This document shows positions 43,628 through 54,470 of a stretch of DNA of 64,000 nt, one piece after another. A program made the translations under genes and the position numbers. Numbering within the stretch: the stretch's first letter is position 1; each line of letters begins with the position of its first letter. The DNA lies in assembly GCA_930367215.1 (NCBI GenBank), contig OV884060.1, forward strand, positions 210,617,253 to 210,681,252. The letters run 5' to 3'. Source of the DNA: Pollenia angustigena (Eukaryota; Arthropoda; Insecta; Diptera; Polleniidae). The notes under the pieces were generated by a model, which worked only from the letters and a program-made list of their open reading frames with translations, did not search any database and was not told the origin of the DNA.

Positions 43628-44524
43628 ATGCAACGTCAAGGTTCCCATGGGACGTCAGCACAGAGACATACAAATCTTGATGAAATATGGACAGATTTGG
43701 AGCAGGGCATTAAGCAAGTATTTCAACAGGAACAATCGTTAACAACGGAACGTTATATGCAACTGTACACGTATGTCTATAACTATTGTACCAGTGTCAA
43801 TACTGCTCAGAACAACAGTAATCGTTCCAATAGACTTGGCGGTGCTCAATTGGTTGGCAAGAAACTTTATGAGCGTCTAAAGGACTTTCTTAAGGATTAC
43901 TTAAGCGATTTGCTTAACAATTTTATTGCCATTAAGGGTGAAGAGGTCTTACTTGATCACTACACCAAACAATGGGTTCTGTATCAATTTTCTAGTACAG
44001 TTTTAAATGGCATTTGTTCCTACATGAATAGACATTGGGTGAAGAGGGAATATGAAGAGGGTCAAAAGGGTATTTATGAAATTTACCGTTTGGCTTTGGT
44101 TACCTGGAAGGAACAATTGTTTAAGGTACTTAATGAACCTGTAACAAATGCTGTTTTAAAATCCATTGATGAGGAAAGAAGGGGTAAGACCATAAAACGG
44201 TCTTTGATACGTGATGTTATCAATTGCTATGTAGAGTTGGGTTTTGATGAAGAGGATGAAATGGACAATAAATATCAGAAGAAGCAAAAACTTTCTGTAT
44301 ATCGGGATCATTTTGAGAAGAAGTTCATAGCTGAAACCGCTGCTTTCTACAAACATGAATCTGAAACGTTTCTTAGTAGCAATACGGTGTCCGAGTACAT
44401 GAAACATGTGGAAAAACGTTTAGATGAGGAACGCAAACGTGTAAATAGTTCAGACTTTGATTCGGTTTTAACTTCATACTTGCATGTCAGCACTTTGGAT
44501 AAATTGGTGGAAACCTGCGAAGTG
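43628..44524 (+). CDS. Cul1: Cullin-1, coding exon 1 (residues 1-299)
   Basis: Cul1 is the scaffold of the SCF E3 ubiquitin ligase. Its N-terminus holds Skp1/F-box adaptors and its C-terminus holds the RING protein Rbx1 (Roc1). The full product is 778 residues in three exons (43,628-44,524; 44,591-45,628; 53,684-54,085), against about 775 for fly and human orthologues. This exon gives the first cullin repeats. The Skp1-contact helix [14 protein letters not shown] is at residues 43-56, [18 protein letters not shown] follows, and then [16 protein letters not shown] and [18 protein letters not shown]. All are near-identical to Cul1 and unlike Cul2-5. The start ATG at 43,628 has AAA before it, a good fly context. 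The exon ends GTG|GTAAGT in phase 0. I see no frameshift or missing key residue. It is the only clear host gene in the window. Confidence 0.95.
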
Positions 44525-44590
44525 GTAAGTTAATAAGAAAATTTTTGTTTAGGAATGAAAACAAAGATTTAATTTATTTATTTTTCTAAG

Positions 44591-45628
44591 GTTTTAATTG
44601 AGAAACATTTAGATGTATTCCGTTCCGAATTCCAAAATCTTTTAAATGCTGATAAAAATGCCGATTTAAAACGCATGTACACTTTGGTGGCTCGCACACC
44701 ACGCAATTTAAACGAATTAAAGACCATTTTGGAAGAACACATACTACAACAAGGCTCTCAGGCCATTGAAAAATGTGGCAACACAGAAGCCGCTAACGAT
44801 CCCAAGATCTATGTTCAGACTATATTAGAAGTACACAAAAAATACAATGCCCTTGTATTGACCGCATTTAACAATGACAATGGCTTTGTATCCGCTCTTG
44901 ACAAGGCCTGTGGTAAATTCATTAACTCGAATGTTGTTACACAGGCTAATAGTGCCAGTAAATCGCCCGAATTGTTGGCTAAATATTGTGACATTTTGCT
45001 AAAGAAATCATCCAAAAATCCCGAAGAAAAGGAATTGGAAGATAATCTCAATCAAGTGATGGTAGTTTTCAAGTACATCGAAGACAAAGACGTCTTCCAG
45101 AAATTCTATTCGAAAATGTTGGCCAAACGTTTGGTTAATCACACATCAGCCTCTGATGATGCTGAGGCAGTTATGATATCCAAATTAAAGCAAACTTGTG
45201 GCTATGAATATACCATTAAATTACAACGCATGTTCCAGGATATTGGTTTGTCAAAGGATTTAAACAATAATTTTAAACAACACTTGCAAAGCAACAATAT
45301 ACCAATGGAGATTGATTTTAGCATTGAAGTTTTGTCCTCCGGCTCTTGGCCCTTCAATCAGAGTAGTAGTTTTTCCTTGCCATCGGAATTGGAGAAAGCT
45401 GTGCAACATTTTAATACTTTTTATGCAGCACGTCATTCGGGTCGCAAACTAAATTGGCTGTATCATATGTGCAAAGGTGAATTGGTAACGAATTGTTTTC
45501 GAAATAAATATACACTGCAGGCCAGTACCTTTCAAATGGCTGTTTTATTGCAATTCAATGATCAGACACGTTATTCAGTGAAACAGTTGCTAGAAAATAC
45601 ACAAATTCAGCAGGAAAATTTAATACAG
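44591..45628 (+). CDS. Cul1: Cullin-1, coding exon 2 (residues 300-645)
   Basis: This exon follows a 66-bp intron (44,525-44,590, GTAAGT...TTCTAAG) in phase 0. It encodes the end of the third cullin repeat and most of the cullin homology domain that binds Rbx1: [116 protein letters not shown] and [18 protein letters not shown]. Many of these blocks match animal Cul1 almost residue for residue. It ends CAG|GTAAAT at 45,628, again phase 0. The next in-frame stop is only 12 bases into the intron, so retention of intron 2 would truncate the protein before the neddylation site. Confidence 0.95.
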
Positions 45629-45910
45629 GTAAATAGTTAGTGTTACGCTTATACTCTTTACCACAAAGGAAACTAGATTTTTTAACAAACCCCGATAAAT
45701 ATAACAAAACAAAAATTAAATAAATTTACTTTAATATTCAAACTAGGGTGTAACGAATACCGACACCGATATATCGGCGATACTTCGGATTTGTCGATAT
45801 ATCGGTATCGGCGGTATTATACTGGCGATACGACGATACTTTTACCCTAACAGTTATAAGATACTTGGGACCCTAACAGTTATAAGAGAGACGACATTAT
45901 AAATCATTAA

Positions 45911-46026
45911 CGGCCATTTTCACCAAGTTCGGTTAAAACTAACTTTCAATTAAAGTTCCGGTTACCAATACGTTTTGACAGCTATAACCGATGTTTAATT
46001 ATAACCGAACTTGGTGAAAATGGCCG
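45911..46026. mobile_element. 116-bp MITE with TAA duplication in Cul1 intron 2
   Basis: It starts CGGCCATTTTCACCAAGTTC and ends GAACTTGGTGAAAATGGCCG, an exact inverted repeat, flanked by TAA on both sides (45,908-45,910; 46,027-46,029). The 3-bp TAA duplication is typical of PIF/Harbinger MITEs. Degenerate relatives are at about 50,698-50,785 and 51,150-51,263. Confidence 0.8.
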
Positions 46027-46754
46027 TAAGAAAGTATAGTTGCTTACCATGAACAATCATTTATCATGCAAAATCACGAAAATTAGTTTTTAAGTACAGA
46101 CGGTGATTCTAGACGATTAGAATTGCCTCTCAAGTAACGCAAAACAGTTGACACGTTCACTCTTTCTCTTTAGTTATGGAAACAATAAATGCACGGAACT
46201 AATTATATGTACATATGACCAATGGTCAAAAGTATATGGTCATTGACCATAGGTGCCACATAAACCCCTTTCTAAAATCCCTTTAAAACAAACAATTTTC
46301 ATGTAGCTGAAGATATTTAAATAATTTACGGCATAATGAACTTTAAAATGAATCTCAACCTCATAACATAATTTTATTTTGCCGGATAATTGATTGTCCA
46401 TGGGCCCCAAATAGCAACCGACTTTACTTTCTTACTAATTTATAATAGATATTTTTAACCAAAAAAAATAAATTATTTGTCATAATGGCTATTTGTAACC
46501 CAACAAATTTTTTAATTGTTAAAATAGTTATTTGAAACCAAAAAATAATATGTTGGTTGAGGTAATTGTTATTTATTTACTGTAATTGATTGCGATAACC
46601 TTAATAAAATTTGTGTTACGATAATGGTTAAAAATAACCAAATGCAAATAAAAGGATTTTACCGAAACCTAAAAAAAAAAAACCATTATTTTTGGTCCCT
46701 GGAACAAACAATAAATTCAATAGCATAGCAAATAATCAAACAGAATAATCGCCC

Positions 46755-46859
46755 TTATTGTGTTTGGCGTATTTAAAATACGCCTACGACATGAGCTTTT
46801 TTTCTTTAATCTATTACCAAACAGTCGTAGGCGTATTTTAATTACGCCAAACACAATAA
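46755..46859. mobile_element. Hairpin MITE (TTATTGTGTTTGGCGT ends)
   Basis: TTATTGTGTTTGGCGTATTT and its inverted partner ACGCCAAACACAATAA, with AAAATACGCCTACGA and TCGTAGGCGTATTTT inside, form one long stem with a short loop near 46,800. Confidence 0.65.
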
Positions 46860-47065
46860 TAGTGAATAAATTGCCCTTTAATTCTTAAGCTGGAGGTCGG
46901 TTCAAAAAACGCGTTTTATGCTTTTGTTTCTTTTTCTGACCTTTTTTAAGACGCATGCTAAAATAGAAAATAATTCTACTTCACGCTTTCGCTACGTTGT
47001 ACGTACATATGTATATACATTTCACGCGTTTGCTGCGTAACTTTTCAATACAATTTTAAACTAAT

Positions 47066-47576
47066 CACCCCTATCGCGAAAGTTATGGGAATATGTTATA
47101 TGGGAGCAAACCTATATTCCCATCCCCAACAAATCGGTATCGCAAATATTTTGGGAGTTATAATTACTATTGTTAATTATTTGTTAGTATTTTATAAACA
47201 AACGTCTCCATTGTGAACAACGTGTCAATGCTTGTATTGTTAAAGAAAAATATACAAAATAAAATACTAATAAAATAAATAATGAAGTGTTTACGTTCAT
47301 TTTCTTAATTAAAACTCCTTCAATAAAAGAAAAAATAAATTTAACTGAGTCCTACTTTAGAATAAAAATTAAAATTTACATGTTCCCTTCTCGTTCACAT
47401 TTACACTTGATGGGAATTTATTTAGTAAAAATAATCGCGGGAGTAAACATTGGCGATGCCAAATTTTTTAAGTTTGGGAATTCATTCCCAAAAAATTTGT
47501 CATGGGAATCATTCACAATACAAAATAAAAAAATATGGGAATATTTTCATGAGAGTAGTTGTTTGCTATAGGGGTG
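47066..47576. mobile_element. CACCCCTAT-ended element in Cul1 intron 2
   Basis: It starts CACCCCTATCGCGAAAG and ends CTATAGGGGTG. ATGGGAATAT blocks lie inside both ends in opposite orientation. AAT flanks both sides (47,063-47,065 and 47,577-47,579), a possible 3-bp duplication. A 94-residue frame inside has no recognisable domain and includes the terminal repeat, so it is not called a gene. Confidence 0.55.
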
Positions 47577-47927
47577 AATACTTTTGTACTGATGTGAAAA
47601 CGCATTAATCGCTTGGTGTGGACCTGCAGCTTTAGCCGTTTTGCTTTTCACCATAATGGTAAAACGTTCTCCCATTGATAAATCTTGTATTTATTTGCAA
47701 TTTTTAAGAATTTTCTGCTAATTTTTATTGATTTTTATAAAAATAAAAACCATTTTGCTACAAATTTTAGGTTAATTCGAAGAGACCACAAAATCCATAA
47801 GCAAAGCCACTTTTACATTTGCTGACGCTATTTTGCTAGTAAACAGGCTTCGAACATCATAAGAAAATACAAGAAATGAATAAACTGGATGCAGAATAGC
47901 TCATAGTCCCAAAAATTGCCGACTTTC

Positions 47928-48410
47928 TTAGACGCCACTTTCAATGAATGAACGATTTGAGACATAAAGCTCGAAAATTTTAAAGACAATAAGATTGAAA
48001 AAACGTCTATTTGAGCTACTCTGCATGACTTTGCATTCTAAAAGTGTTGAAGACAAGGTCACTCCTAAACCTAGTAAAAGTTCTGATAAATCTACAAGAA
48101 AATTTCGAGATGGATCCTCCGTCCATCCTACGCTGTGGTTCATCTAAATAAGAGGTCTAGAGATACCTAAGATCTTCTTATTTTTTTAGAGAGGCATATC
48201 CGCTTGTTTACTGACGGAATAAAATGTTATACCCAAAATATAAGAACATGGCGCAGAAATAATTAAGTTTTCAAATGAGTTCTGTCGCATCTGAGAGACT
48301 ATTTTTCACCGCAGGTCTGCTTCAAACTGATGCGCAAAATCGTCTATCTCTGCAAAAGTTTAGAATACTTTTTTGTTTAACAAAAATCTTATTGATATTA
48401 AATAAATAAT
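47928..48410 (+). pseudogene. hAT transposase C-terminal fragment, left arm
   Basis: Plus-strand codons spell SSVASERLFFTAGLLQTDAQ then NRLSLQKFRILFCLTKILL, close to the hAT family dimerisation motif (S-x-x-x-S-E-R-x-F-S-x-A-G...R-x-x-L-x-x-x-x-x-x-x-L-x-x-N). Upstream, with interruptions, lies a stretch reading TFNERFETYSSKIL-like. A stop precedes the motif and no N-terminal BED finger or catalytic region is present. An apparently open 71-codon frame on the other strand is a shadow of this sequence. Confidence 0.65.
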
Positions 48411-48501
48411 CTCTAACACCTTTTTTTATTTTAAAAATAATTTCACTTTTGTTGATTTTATTGTGAATTCAAATTCAATTCGTTATTTTTAAAATCTTAT
48501 T

Positions 48502-49310
48502 GGGTAATTCCATGTCAAAACGACCAAGAGTGGGACACGACCCCTTCCGATTTTAATGAAATTTGGTGAGAAGGTTGCTTTTATCTCATTAGGAACATAT
48601 ATGAACGAAAAAAAATTTTAAATTTGTTTTTCGAAAGTTATGTCATATTCAAAATGTCATAATTTCGCAGAATTAGCCGAATGTGTTGAGCTTATTTCTT
48701 CAATATCTCGAAAACTACTTGACATACGAAGATGATTTTGATGTAATTTTAAAGAGAATACTTGGGGCTACAAACCATAAATTCAAAATAGGATGTTCCT
48801 AGATGGGTCAAATGTATGACCAGCCCCACTTTATTATTTATTGCCGAATTTCGGTTTTTTTTAGTTATTTCAATAAACTAAACCGTTTTTGAGTTACGCG
48901 AATATATGCTGTGCACCCTCTTACATTTTCGAAATAACGGTATATCTTGAAAACAAGAGCTAACCTAAAAAACGGTTAGCACCACTGGATTATTGCTCAA
49001 AATTACAATACATATTAAAATTCTATTTTAATATTATTGGTAGCTTCAAGTATTCTCTTTAAAATGACATCAAAATCATCTTCGTATGTCAAGTAGTTTT
49101 CGAGATATTGAAGAAATAAGCTCAACATATTCGGCTAATTCTGCGAAATTATGACATTTTGAATATGACATAACTTTCGAAAAACAAATTTAAAAAAATT
49201 TTTTCGTTCATATATGTTCCTAATAAGATAAAAGGAACCTTCTCACCAAATTTTATTAAAATCGGAAGGGGTCGTGTCCCACTCTTGGTCGTTTTGACAT
49301 GGAATTACCC
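48502..49310. mobile_element. 809-bp foldback element, TATT duplication (left-arm insertion)
   Basis: It starts GGGTAATTCCATGTCAAAAC and ends with the exact inverse. The arms are about 270 bp each (48,502-48,775 and 49,037-49,310) with a spacer of about 260 bp. TATT flanks it (48,498-48,501 and 49,311-49,314). The opposite arm of the host palindrome (about 52,130) reads straight through the site with one TATT, which proves the insertion and its duplication. Confidence 0.8.
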
Positions 49311-49448
49311 TATTATCAATTTTAAATATTATTAATCTTTTACACAGTTATTTAATAAAAAAAATACTCTACTTGAGTTTTGTTAATTGTTACCTCCCTA
49401 ATTACAACGTCTAGTTCAATAAACAGTATTGAAATTTTAATTTTTATA

Positions 49449-49849
49449 TAGCATTTTTATGAATTTATTGTAAAACTAAATTAACAAAAAAAAATCTTTA
49501 AAATAAGTTATAAAAATTTACCAATTTTTGAGAGAATCACAAAAAAGTTTTCTGATTACAAGGATGAAAATTGGGAATTAAGCACGACAAACATCTTGTT
49601 AATCTTGTTTATTAAACATTAAAAAGTAAAAAAAGTCGTACAAAAAGCACATTAAAAATTTAAAATCTATATATCTTTATTAATCAGGGCTGCCAGATTT
49701 TTTTTATCTTCGTTGAAAATTATACAGCGAAAATTACCACAATTTGCCAAATTTAGTTTTCTTAAGATTTTCTATCCTTATCATTTTTTTAGGAATTCTA
49801 TAAATAAAGAGTTCTATTATAAATAAATTATAAATTCATAAAAATGCTA
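49449..49849. mobile_element. 401-bp MITE, TA duplication (left-arm insertion)
   Basis: The ends TAGCATTTTTATGAATTTAT and ATAAATTCATAAAAATGCTA are exact inverses, with TA on both sides (49,447-49,448; 49,850-49,851). The mirrored position in the right arm (near 51,402) has the joined, uninterrupted sequence. TA duplications suggest a Tc1/mariner-mobilised element. Confidence 0.7.
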
Positions 49850-49987
49850 TATGAGGGGCTTAAAGCACAAGGGGTTCAAGTGCTTTATTTTAAATAATGA
49901 GACAGAAGCGGTTGTTTCGCTTGTGCTCCAAGTGAAGCCTTTTTTAATGTCAAGTGCTTGAATTGTTCACTATATCTAGCGTCCGGA

Positions 49988-51277
49988 TAGGGTTGCTATA
50001 CTTACTATTTTAAGCAGTACATGTACTGATTTTTTGCAATTGTACTGTTTTATGCACAACTCCTAAAACAGTACGCAAATGTACTGTTTTTTACACTTTG
50101 TACAGTTTTTTGTACTGTTTTTTGCTCAATCTATATTTACAAGTACTGGCTTACAAAAATTATGTTGTATTAAAAAAAAAGTTCTAAAATAATAAGGGTT
50201 TTTACGCTGTGGTCATTGTTTTCTCATAAATACACAGTAGAAATCTAAATTATAATGGGTGGCTCGTAGCGGTGGTATATTTTCATGTTGTTATGATTTT
50301 ATGGCCACCTCTTTCCACACCTGAGAAAGACAAAAATAAAATCTAAATTTTTTTTAAGTACATACTAAAAAAATACTTATTCCAACACAATTATCGTTAA
50401 TTTTTAGAACTTTTTTTAATTTTCGGGCATGTTCTGTAAATCGAATTCACGTGAAATTGAAAATAAAAAATTTGGAAAATTATCCGTGTTAAAAATTTAT
50501 AAAAATACCTAATACGTTTGAGGACCACTTTTCTTTACCTAAACTACTGAAATAAGAAAAAGATAAGTTTATTTTTACAAAAATTTTATTGAAAATATTC
50601 ATCGTTTTCAATTGCACTTGATTTTAAATATATCCAGATTTTGTGAAATAAAAATAAACCGAACTATTTTTTTTTGTTTTGGATTTTTTAGATTAATGGC
50701 CAATTTCACCAAGTTCAGATTTAATTAACTTTTATTATAAAAGTTTTAGTATAGTAAATTATAGCTGATCTTGGTAAAAATTGGAAAATTAATTTAGGAA
50801 ACAAACATTTTCTAAAATTCGATATGATTTGTGCAACTATGTGTGTAGTGAAAATTGCTTTAAATACGAATATGTTTAAAGAAAATCATACTTACACAAT
50901 CAACGAGTTAATTGTTTTGAGCTAAGTAAGGCTTTTCTCCTTTCTTATATGGCTTACAGCAATGTTATGGTTTTCCTGGCCAAATGCTTCGTTTGTGGTG
51001 TTTGCTTTTTAAACGCAAATGGAATAGTTTCATATATTTATGAAATGCCATAAAATGGAAATAGTTCCGTTGACGTTACACATTTTAAGTGTATTTCTTA
51101 ATATAATTGTTGTTGCATATTCAATCAAAAGTTTAAAATATTTACCCCAACTTCAGCAATTTCAGTTAAAACTAACTATTACTTTAACTTCCAGCTTACA
51201 ATATGTTTTGACAGCTTGAACTGATAGTTAATTACAGCTGAACTTGGTGAATTGGTGGTTAAAATCTGGCTACCCTA
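49988..51277. mobile_element. 1,290-bp hAT-type element, CGTCCGGA duplication (loop insertion)
   Basis: The 8-mer CGTCCGGA flanks it exactly (49,980-49,987 and 51,278-51,285). The ends are TAGGGTTGCTA and TGGCTACCCTA, short imperfect inverted repeats. Near the left end GTACTGTTTT words recur (50,020-50,130). Degenerate copies of the CACCAAGTTC MITE are inside. No transposase is seen. Confidence 0.7.
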
Positions 51278-51442
51278 CGTCCGGATGAGAATCCTACATT
51301 CACCTCTTGTGCTCTGAACAACATCTCCGAAATATACCTATAATTCCATATGTAAACTAAATTTTAGAAAAAGGCACTTAAACCCCTTGTGCGCTAAGCC
51401 CCTCATATAAAAATTAAAATTTCAATACTGTTTATTGAACTA

Positions 51443-52041
51443 CACCTTTTCCAGTTGTAATTCAGAAAGCGTCAATTGTAATTCAGATTAGTCAATTGTA
51501 ATTCAGAAAGCGTCAATCGTAATTCAGATTAATCAACTGTAATCAGAACGCGTCAGTTGTAATTCAGAAAGAGTCAATTGTAGTTCAGATTAGTCAATTG
51601 TAATTCAGAAAGCGTCAATTGCAATTCAGAAATTGCCAATTGTAATTCAGAAAGCGTCAATTGTAATTCAGAATATAATAAAAATACAACAAAATATATA
51701 CGAATTTACTATATTAATATATTTAGCTCTTTGGTGCACATTTTTTTATATTTTTGTTATAATAAAATTTGTAATAAATTTTCTTTGCTTTCTGAATTAC
51801 AATTGACAATTGCTGATTTACAATTGACGCTTTCTGAATTACAATTGACTAATCTGAATTACAATTGACCCTTTCTGAATTACAACTGACTAATCTGAAT
51901 TACAATTGACGCGTTCTGAATTACAGTTGACTAATCTGAATTACAATTGACGCTTTCTGAATTACAATTGACTAATCTGAATTACAATTGACGCTTTCAG
52001 AATTACAATTGGCGCTTTCTGAATTACAACTGGAAAAGGTG
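51443..52041. mobile_element. 599-bp foldback with minisatellite arms, TA duplication (right-arm insertion)
   Basis: It starts CACCTTTTCCAGTTGTAATT and ends AATTACAACTGGAAAAGGTG. Each arm is a tandem array of about 20-bp units around GTCAATTGTAATTCAGAAA (left, 51,452-51,675) or the inverse (right, about 51,790-52,030), with an AT-rich spacer. TA flanks both sides (51,441-51,442; 52,042-52,043), and the left arm of the host palindrome (near 49,408) gives the unoccupied site, one base different. The build is like Drosophila FB elements in miniature. Confidence 0.8.
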
Positions 52042-52133
52042 TATACGTTGTAATTAGGGAGGTAACAATTAACAAAACTCAAGTAGAGTATTTTTTTTTT
52101 ATTAAATAACTGTGTAAAAGATTGATAATAAGA

Positions 52134-52738
52134 TTTTAAAAATAACGAATTGAATTTGAATTCACAATAAAATCAACAAAAGTGAAATTATTTTTAAAAT
52201 AAAAAAAGGTGTTATAGATTATTTATTTAATATCAATAAGGTTTTTGTTAAAAAAAAAAAGTATTCTAACTTTTGCAGAGATAGACGATTTTGCGCATCA
52301 GTTTGAAGCAGACCTGCGGTGAAAAATAGTCTCTCAGATGCGACAGAACTCATTTGAAAACTTAATTATTTCTGCGCCATGTTCTTATATTTGGGGTATA
52401 AAATTTTATTCCGTCAGTAAACAAGCGGATATGCCTCTCTAAAAAAATAAGAAGATCTAAGGTATCTCTAGACCTCTTCTTTAGATGAACCACAGAGTAG
52501 GATGGACGGAGGATCCATCTCGAAATTTTCTTGTAGACTTATCAGAACTTTTACTAGGTGTAGGAGTGACCTTGTCTTCAACACTTTCAGAATGCAGAGT
52601 CATGCAGAGTAGCTCAAATAGACGTTTTTTCAATCTTATTGTCTTTAAAATGTTCGAGCTTTATGTCTCAAATCTTTCATTCATTGAAAGTGGCGTCTAA
52701 TAAAGTCTTAAATTTTTGGGACTATGAGCTATTCTGCA
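52134..52738 (-). pseudogene. hAT transposase C-terminal fragment, right arm
   Basis: The mirror image of 47,928-48,410: the same SERLFF...DAQNRLSLQK-type codons read on the minus strand between about 52,260 and 52,370. It has a small number of differences from the left arm, an A-run expansion near 52,250 and no intact frame. Confidence 0.6.
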
Positions 52739-52789
52739 CCATCTTCACACCTTTTAAAAACGTTCGTTTTGAAATCGATCGATTTTCAT

Positions 52790-53259
52790 CACATGCCTGT
52801 ATATAAAACAAGATGTGTGTATGTATGTATGTAGCGTATGGACTTCAAAACGGCTGGGCCGGTTTTGATGAAATTTTCAGGGAATCTTCAGAATATTCAG
52901 GCGGGTGACACTGTGAAGTCTGATTTTTGATTTTCGGAAATCAGAAAACGGCTCCATCGATTTGATTAATTTTTCTTTTAAATGTTCGTATTAATCCATT
53001 TTACGTTTTCATCGAAAGAAAAATGTACCACACCTACTTTTACGCCCACTTTTTCTATTAAGCGCATAACTTGAGGAAATAAAACTTTGCCCCGCCCACT
53101 TTAACGCCCACTTTTTTCGATTAACCTAAAATCAAAAAACGGCTCCATCGATTTGACTAATTTTTCTTTCAAATGTTCGTATCTTTTAAACGGATTTTAA
53201 AAATCTAACGCAAACATTTTTCCTAATTTGGACAGGACAACGTCTGTCGGGTCAGCTAG
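52790..53259 (+). mobile_element. Helitron-like non-autonomous element
   Basis: The 3' end reads GGACAACGTCTGTCGGGTCA then GCTAG, with CTAG at 53,256-53,259. This is a common terminus of non-autonomous Helitron-type elements in insects. The start is the TATATAAAA stretch near 52,800 followed by GTATGTATGTATG. An internal block (ACGGCTCCATCGATTTGA) is repeated at about 52,949 and 53,142. The 5' boundary is uncertain. It ends 424 bases before Cul1 exon 3. Confidence 0.6.
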
Positions 53260-53683
53260 TTACTTATAAAATCAAACAAAATTAAAATTCTATTTCAAAA
53301 ACATAACAAATTATCGTTTCAATCGAAAATTTTAACGAAACTAGAATCGCAAAATTTCGCATACCCCAATTACTTTTTACAACTCAACTCAGCTGAGTTA
53401 CAATTAAAATAATTGCTAGTGATTGTGCTGCTATACACATAAATACAAAAATGCAAAATTTTAACTGAACTAGAGTTGAATTGGAAAAAGTTTGAAATTA
53501 GATTTAAAAAAGAAAATAATATCGAGAACACAATCTTTAAGATTTAAACATATAAGATAAATTCAAAAACGTTGAAAATTTTGGGAAGTTCATGTATTTA
53601 TTTCATGCCAAAGTAAAGGGTTCATAAACGATTCAGATGTTAAAATTATTTTATTTTTTTTCTAAAACTTTGTTCTTTTACAG

Positions 53684-54085
53684 GTTTTACAAATTTTACT
53701 CAAAGCTAAACTTTTAACCTGCACCGATGACGAAAATTCCCTTACACCGAATTCCATGATGGAATTATATCTAGATTACAAGAACAAAAAGTTACGCATC
53801 AACATCAACCAACCTTTGAAGACTGAACTTAAGGTCGAACAGGAGGCCGTACATAAACACATTGAGGAAGACCGGAAGCTGCTTATACAAGCAGCCATAG
53901 TACGCATTATGAAAATGCGCCGAAGGCTCAATCATACTCAACTCATAACAGAAGTACTCAATCAATTGTCATCACGTTTTAAGCCTAAAGTACCGGTGAT
54001 TAAGAAATGCATCGATATACTTATCGAAAAGGAATATTTAGAAAGAATGGAGGGACAAAAAGACACTTATAGTTATTTGGCGTAA
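53684..54085 (+). CDS. Cul1: Cullin-1, coding exon 3 (residues 646-778)
   Basis: This exon encodes the winged-helix end of Cul1: [11 protein letters not shown] at the start, [40 protein letters not shown], then [20 protein letters not shown] and a terminal [13 protein letters not shown] QKDTYSYLA. The Nedd8 acceptor lysine in IVRIMKMR is Lys722 here, equivalent to Lys720 of human CUL1. Modification there switches the ligase on, and removal by the COP9 signalosome switches it off. The TAA stop is at 54,083-54,085. The join to exon 2 (...NLIQ|VLQILL) is in phase 0 and matches the protein alignment with no missing residues, so the intervening 8 kb is removed cleanly. Confidence 0.95.
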   Translation, partial: VLQILLKAKLLTCTDDENSLTPNSMMELYLDYKNKKLRININQPLKTELKVEQEAVHKHIEEDRKLLIQAAIVRIMKMRRRLNHTQLITEVLNQLSSRFKPKVPVIKKCIDILIEKEYLERMEGQKDTYSYLA

Positions 54086-54469
54086 ATAAGAAAACTGTCT
54101 CGAGTTTAATAATGAGCATGTATTTGTGTATTTATTTTGCCGCTATCGTCATCGACGAGGTTGTTGAGTGTGAAAAAGGAAAAAGAAAGGGAACAGACAT
54201 TTGTGGTTTTCTTATCTTTTTTAAAATTTACATTTACAAACATTTTACATTATTTTATAGTTTTTTAAAAAATATTAATTTTTTTTTTCATAAAACTTTC
54301 TTTTGTTTGTCTCCTTCATTTTTTAACTGCTTTTGTTTATTTTCGAAACATCGTTGCATTGATTTCTACAAATTTTTAAGAATTGAAAAAAATCTGGAGT
54401 ATTGATAATTTGGTAAACATATCTATTCAACTTAAGGTCGTATAAACAAATTGTTTTTATAGAAGTAAT
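54086..54469 (+). other. Cul1 3' flank, probable 3' UTR
   Basis: AT-rich DNA after the stop, with no further gene. A candidate AATAAA polyadenylation signal appears only at 55,003-55,008, beyond the next MITE, so either the UTR runs through that element or a variant signal nearer the stop is used. Confidence 0.45.
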
Positions 54470-54470
54470 G

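Larger units (their letters stand above)
47886..52742. mobile_element. 4.85-kb nested palindrome with hAT-derived arms
   Basis: The outermost arms begin TGCAGAATAGCTCATAGTCC near 47,890 and end with the inverse near 52,738. Arms match over about 610 bases (47,890-48,501 against 52,134-52,738), then resume after insertions (49,315-49,448 against 51,400-51,442 plus 52,042-52,133; and 49,852 on against 51,350-51,400). Removing four later insertions leaves an ancestral palindrome of about 1.7 kb. Both arms carry the C-terminal end of a hAT transposase gene, so it formed by inverted duplication of a hAT end. Confidence 0.75.
45629..53683 (+). other. Cul1 intron 2, about 8 kb, filled with transposons
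   Basis: Donor GTAAAT at 45,629; acceptor TTGTTCTTTTACAG ending at 53,683. It is about 120 times longer than intron 1. It contains a Harbinger-type MITE (45,911), a hairpin MITE (46,755), a CACCCCTAT-ended element (47,066), the 4.85-kb nested palindrome (47,886-52,742) and a Helitron-like end (52,790-53,259). No host exon was found between the two splice sites, and the protein is contiguous across it. Confidence 0.85.

Noticed and set aside
47928..48143. 71-residue frame and its twin at 52,485-52,700 as a conserved gene pair
   Set aside because: They are the antisense of the hAT transposase remnant in the two arms of the palindrome, so similarity is due to the inverted repeat, not selection.
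54112..54405. 97-residue frame after Cul1
   Set aside because: It lies in the AT-rich 3' flank, is dominated by Phe, Leu, Ile and Lys, and has no domain or splice context; most likely 3' UTR.
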